From assembly GCF_947286155.1 (NCBI RefSeq), contig NZ_CAMYPD010000038.1, forward strand, positions 1-26,299: 26,299 bases of DNA, given 5' to 3'. The first letter of the stretch is position 1. Every line of letters starts with the position of its first letter. Positions 24,060 through 26,299 of the stretch are shown here, one piece after another. The notes beneath the pieces are model-generated. The model worked only from the letters and a program-made list of their open reading frames with translations, was not told the DNA's origin and searched no databases. This DNA is from an uncultured Tessaracoccus sp. Lineage in GTDB: Bacteria; Actinomycetota; Actinomycetes; Propionibacteriales; Propionibacteriaceae. Both the position numbers and the translations under genes were made by a program.

Positions 24060-25621
24060 TCCCCTTCCAAATCCGCAACAATCTCGTCAATGGCGATGCG
24101 CAACTCCTGCTGACGAGCGACGATGCGGGCGATCTCGGCGTTGAGTTCCTTAATGTCGATCTCTTCGCGCGTGTCTTCTTTCTCCACGTACGACGACACC
24201 GACAGGTTGTACTCGTTCTCGCCAATGCTCTCGTTAGGCACCAGAGCAGCGACGTACTCGATGGGTTTGCGGGCGGCGAAGGCGTCAAGGATGGCTTGGC
24301 GGTTCTCGTCGGTCAGTTTGTTCTTGTTGCCGCTGCGTTGGAACTGCGCGGATGCGTCGATGAACAGCACCGAGTTATCAGGCTTTGATTTCTTGAGCAC
24401 GATGATGCAAGTGGCGATCGTCGTGCCGAAGAACAAGTCTGGCGGGAGTTGGATGACGGTATCGACGTAGTTGTTGTCGACGAGGTACTTGCGGATCTTG
24501 CGCTCCGCACCGCCCCTGTAGAGCACCCCAGGAAACTCAACGATGGCAGCCGTGCCGTCGACGGCCAGCCAGGACAGAATGTGCATGGTGAAAGCCAGGT
24601 CTGCCTTCGACTTCGGCGCCAACACGCCCGCAGGGGAGAAGCGGGGGTCGTTGATGAGCAGCGGGTTCGCGTCGCCATCCCACCGGATGGAATACGGCGG
24701 GTTGGACACGATGGCCTCGAACGGCTCGTCGTCCCAATGGGCCGGGTCGGTAAGCGTGTCGCCGTGCGCGATGCTGAACTTCTCGTAGTTGATGTCGTGC
24801 AGGAACATGTTGATGCGCGCGAGGTTGTACGTCGTGAGGTTAATTTCTTGCCCGAAGAACCCCTGGCGCACGTTGTCTTTGCCAAGTACCTTTGCGAACT
24901 TCAACAGCAGCGAACCAGAACCCACGGCAGGGTCGTACACCTTGTTAACTTGCGTCTTGCCATGCACGGTGATGTGGGCGAGTAGCTCCGAGACCTCCTG
25001 GGGCGTGTAGTACTCGCCGCCAGACTTTCCCGCTTGTGACGCATACATCTGCATGAGGTACTCGTAGGCGTCACCGAAGAGATCAATGGAGTTATCTTCG
25101 TAGTTGCCAAGTGGCATGTCGCCGATGGCATCCAGCAACTTCACGAGCTTGGCGTTACGGGTTGCGACCGTAGGGCCTAGCTTGGTGCTATTCACGTCGA
25201 GATCGTCGAACAGACCCTTGAGATCGTCCTCGGCATCGGTGCCGATGGCCGAGCCTTCGATGTTGGAGAAGACGCGAGCGAGCGTCTCATTCAAGTTCAC
25301 GTCTTTCGGCGCGCGAAGCCGGACGTTGTGAAAGAGCTCGGACGGGAAAATGTAGAAGCCCTTCTCTTCGACGGTGGACTCTCGCCCGTACTCCGCGTCG
25401 CTGTCGGAAAGGAGCGTGTAATCGAAGGTGGGGTCACCGGCCTCGCGCTCGCCCCGGTTGATGTATGCGGTGAGGTTTTCGGAGATGAAGCGGTAGAACA
25501 GCATGCCCAACACATAGGCCTTGAAATCCCACCCGTCGACGGAACCGCGCAGATCGTTGGCGATGCGCCAGATAGTTTTGTGCAACTCCGCGCGCTGCGC
25601 TTCTTTCGTAGTGGGGGACAT
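24056..25621 (-). CDS. hsdM: Type I DNA adenine methyltransferase subunit
   Basis: The N6-adenine methyltransferase that protects host DNA and forms the HsdM2S core. The 521-aa product has an HsdM_N helical domain (about 10-165), YYTPQEVSELL, the AdoMet motif DPAVGSGSL (230-238) and the catalytic NPPY (307-310). AAGGAG lies 5 nt before ATG 25621, the best ribosome site of the operon. It is the promoter-proximal gene, so methylation would precede specificity and nuclease partners. Its promoter region faces the Abi unit on the opposite strand. Confidence 0.96.
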   Translation of the reverse strand: MSPTTKEAQRAELHKTIWRIANDLRGSVDGWDFKAYVLGMLFYRFISENLTAYINRGEREAGDPTFDYTLLSDSDAEYGRESTVEEKGFYIFPSELFHNVRLRAPKDVNLNETLARVFSNIEGSAIGTDAEDDLKGLFDDLDVNSTKLGPTVATRNAKLVKLLDAIGDMPLGNYEDNSIDLFGDAYEYLMQMYASQAGKSGGEYYTPQEVSELLAHITVHGKTQVNKVYDPAVGSGSLLLKFAKVLGKDNVRQGFFGQEINLTTYNLARINMFLHDINYEKFSIAHGDTLTDPAHWDDEPFEAIVSNPPYSIRWDGDANPLLINDPRFSPAGVLAPKSKADLAFTMHILSWLAVDGTAAIVEFPGVLYRGGAERKIRKYLVDNNYVDTVIQLPPDLFFGTTIATCIIVLKKSKPDNSVLFIDASAQFQRSGNKNKLTDENRQAILDAFAARKPIEYVAALVPNESIGENEYNLSVSSYVEKEDTREEIDIKELNAEIARIVARQQELRIAIDEIVADLEGE

Positions 25622-25648
25622 GGGCTCTCCTTCAAACCGCGTAGCCCC

Positions 25649-25654
25649 AACCTA
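25649..25654 (-). promoter_or_regulatory. Candidate -10 box of the hsdM-mrr-rhuM-hsdS operon
   Basis: The minus strand reads TAGGTT (25654 to 25649), about 27 nt before the ATG. A TTGTCA (25671-25666) lies upstream, but only 11 bp away, too close for a standard -35. Confidence 0.35.
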
Positions 25655-25689
25655 GCGAACCCCACTGACAAAAACCGTGGGTAGATGTG

Positions 25690-25870
25690 TGGTGCCATGA
25701 GTCAGGGCGTACTTCGCCGTCCTGGGGATCCTTCAGGTGCTCGGAAGATGCCGACTCTTCGGCTCAACCCTGATTATGCTCGTTACACGCCATGACGTAT
25801 CATGGTTGGTGATAGATCCCCGGTCAGGCCTCTTCCCCTTGCGGGTAACGCACAAATGGCCGGGGCCTTT
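25690..25870 (+). ncRNA. Hairpin-rich RNA upstream of the Abi gene, candidate AbiF-associated RNA
   Basis: About 180 nt with no coding frame of interest contain several consistent stems. TCAGGG (25702-25707) pairs with CCCTGA (25768-25773) and encloses GCCGA/TCGGC (25750-25754 with 25759-25763) and CCTG/CAGG (25721-25724 with 25734-25737). CCATGA/TCATGG (25790-25795 with 25800-25805) has a CGTA loop. A terminator-like stem closes the region. CCATGA occurs a second time at 25695-25700, allowing an alternative long-range pairing. AbiF-type genes are known to be preceded by a structured RNA that acts with the protein (recollection of the literature). Exact ends and promoter are not determined. 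Confidence 0.6.
25818..25870 (+). terminator. Terminator-like stem at the end of the candidate RNA
   Basis: CCCCGG (25818-25823) pairs with CCGGGG (25860-25865), with an inner CCC/GGG stem (25836-25838 with 25843-25845), followed by CCTTT. It ends about 24 nt before the Abi start codon, as expected if most transcripts stop before the protein gene. Confidence 0.6.
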
Positions 25871-25893
25871 CATATCCCATGGAGGCATACCTG

Positions 25894-26268
25894 ATGCCGA
25901 AGGAGTGGCTCAGCTATGAGCAGCAAGTAGAGCTGCTCAACCAGCGCGGCATGCGTATCGATGATCGTGCAGCTGCTGCCGAATTCCTCGCGCGGGTCAA
26001 CTATTACCGCTTCTCCGGATATTTCAGGCATTGGCAATATGACCCAGCCCGGGGCGATAACCGATTCTTCCAGGGCACCTCATTCGACACTATTCGTGCT
26101 GTCTACAATGCTGAACAAGAGTTGGTGACTGTCTGCGATGAACTCCTACACCCCCTTGAGATTCTCTTACGCACTCGCTTCGCATATGCCTACGGTTGCC
26201 ACGTTGGGGTGACAGGGATGTTCGCGCGCGGTGAGGGCTTTACCGGCTCTTCACAAACCAGGGTGTAG
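25894..26268 (+). pseudogene. Abi_2 / AbiF-type abortive infection gene, truncated by an IS
   Basis: The frame from ATG 25894 gives about 117 native residues (to 26244) and then eight codons read from the IS before a stop at 26268. Intact family members are roughly 300 aa. The conserved N-terminal block LARVNYYRFSGYFRHW and the HPLEILLRTRFAYAYG segment identify the Abi_2 (HEPN-fold) family. I prefer ATG 25894 over 25879 because GGAGG (25881-25885) stands 8 nt before it. The protein should be inactive, having lost most of its length. Whether the rest survives beyond the IS cannot be seen. Confidence 0.82.
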
Positions 26269-26299
26269 GTAGTGCTGTTGGGGGGTTGCGGCGTGGCGG
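26245..26299. mobile_element. Terminal fragment of an ISL3-like insertion sequence (right window edge)
   Basis: The sequence begins GGCTCTTC, then AGGGTGTAG at +16 and GCGGCGTGGCGG at +44, with the IS body running off to the right. The 7 nt after the tip (ACAAACC) differ from the left-edge element (GCGTTTG). The two fragments may therefore be opposite ends of the same IS type or ends of related elements. It interrupts the Abi coding frame. The expected 8-bp target duplication would be 26237-26244. Confidence 0.75.

Noticed and set aside
25666..25671. TTGTCA as -35 of hsdM
   Set aside because: Only 11 bp from the best -10 candidate, outside the usual spacing.
1..26299. tRNA, rRNA, CRISPR array, prophage or integrase attachment site
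   Set aside because: No cloverleaf, rRNA segment, spaced repeat array or integrase gene was seen; the only repeats of note are the hsdS 12-mers, AACACT elements and PHO box.

Overview
The window is a high-GC chromosomal segment from a mycothiol-producing actinobacterium. Mycothione reductase and mycothiol synthase are both present, the PstSCAB operon has a PHO-box type promoter, several genes look leaderless, and there is a mycobacterial-type Nudix/histidine-phosphatase fusion. I cannot name the genus. Both edges run into the terminal sequence of ISL3-like insertion sequences (tip GGCTCTTC), so the window is probably one assembly contig that stops at repeated IS copies.

Positions 56-15676 are core genome. 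An SDR oxidoreductase faces the left IS end. Next come mtr and lpqI (mycothiol redox cycling and a lipoprotein GH3 glucosaminidase), which meet the minus-strand pstSCAB phosphate-uptake operon at a 40-nt perfect palindrome. A PHO box precedes pstS. Upstream on the same strand is a tightly coupled mshD-ppk-mutT1 operon (mycothiol synthesis, polyphosphate kinase, house-cleaning hydrolase). Divergent from it are a membrane-anchored discoidin-like protein, a 37-aa membrane peptide, a nitrobindin-like FABP-fold protein, a YgfZ-type folate-binding protein and a membrane-anchored subtilase whose catalytic Asp position is Glu. Having mshD close to pst, nitrobindin and YgfZ genes resembles the Mycobacterium tuberculosis Rv0811c-Rv0820 neighbourhood as I remember it.

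Positions 15693-26299 are a defence island. A type I restriction-modification system is split in two: hsdM-mrr-rhuM-hsdS form one operon with 4-nt overlaps at every junction, while hsdR lies about 2 kb further on, preceded by a 50-aa ORF that overlaps it. Between the two parts, on the opposite strand, lies an AlbA_2/ATPase/winged-helix regulator-like gene with its own leaderless promoter and repeated AACACT elements. HsdS carries three 12-bp repeats encoding an ELEA linker, the kind of element that sets the recognition-site spacer in EcoR124I-type enzymes. At the right edge an Abi_2/AbiF-type gene is preceded by about 180 nt of hairpin-rich, probably non-coding RNA sequence, and is cut after about 117 codons by the right-hand IS. 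This leaves an orphan candidate antitoxin RNA beside a broken toxin-like gene.

I saw no tRNA, rRNA or CRISPR array.
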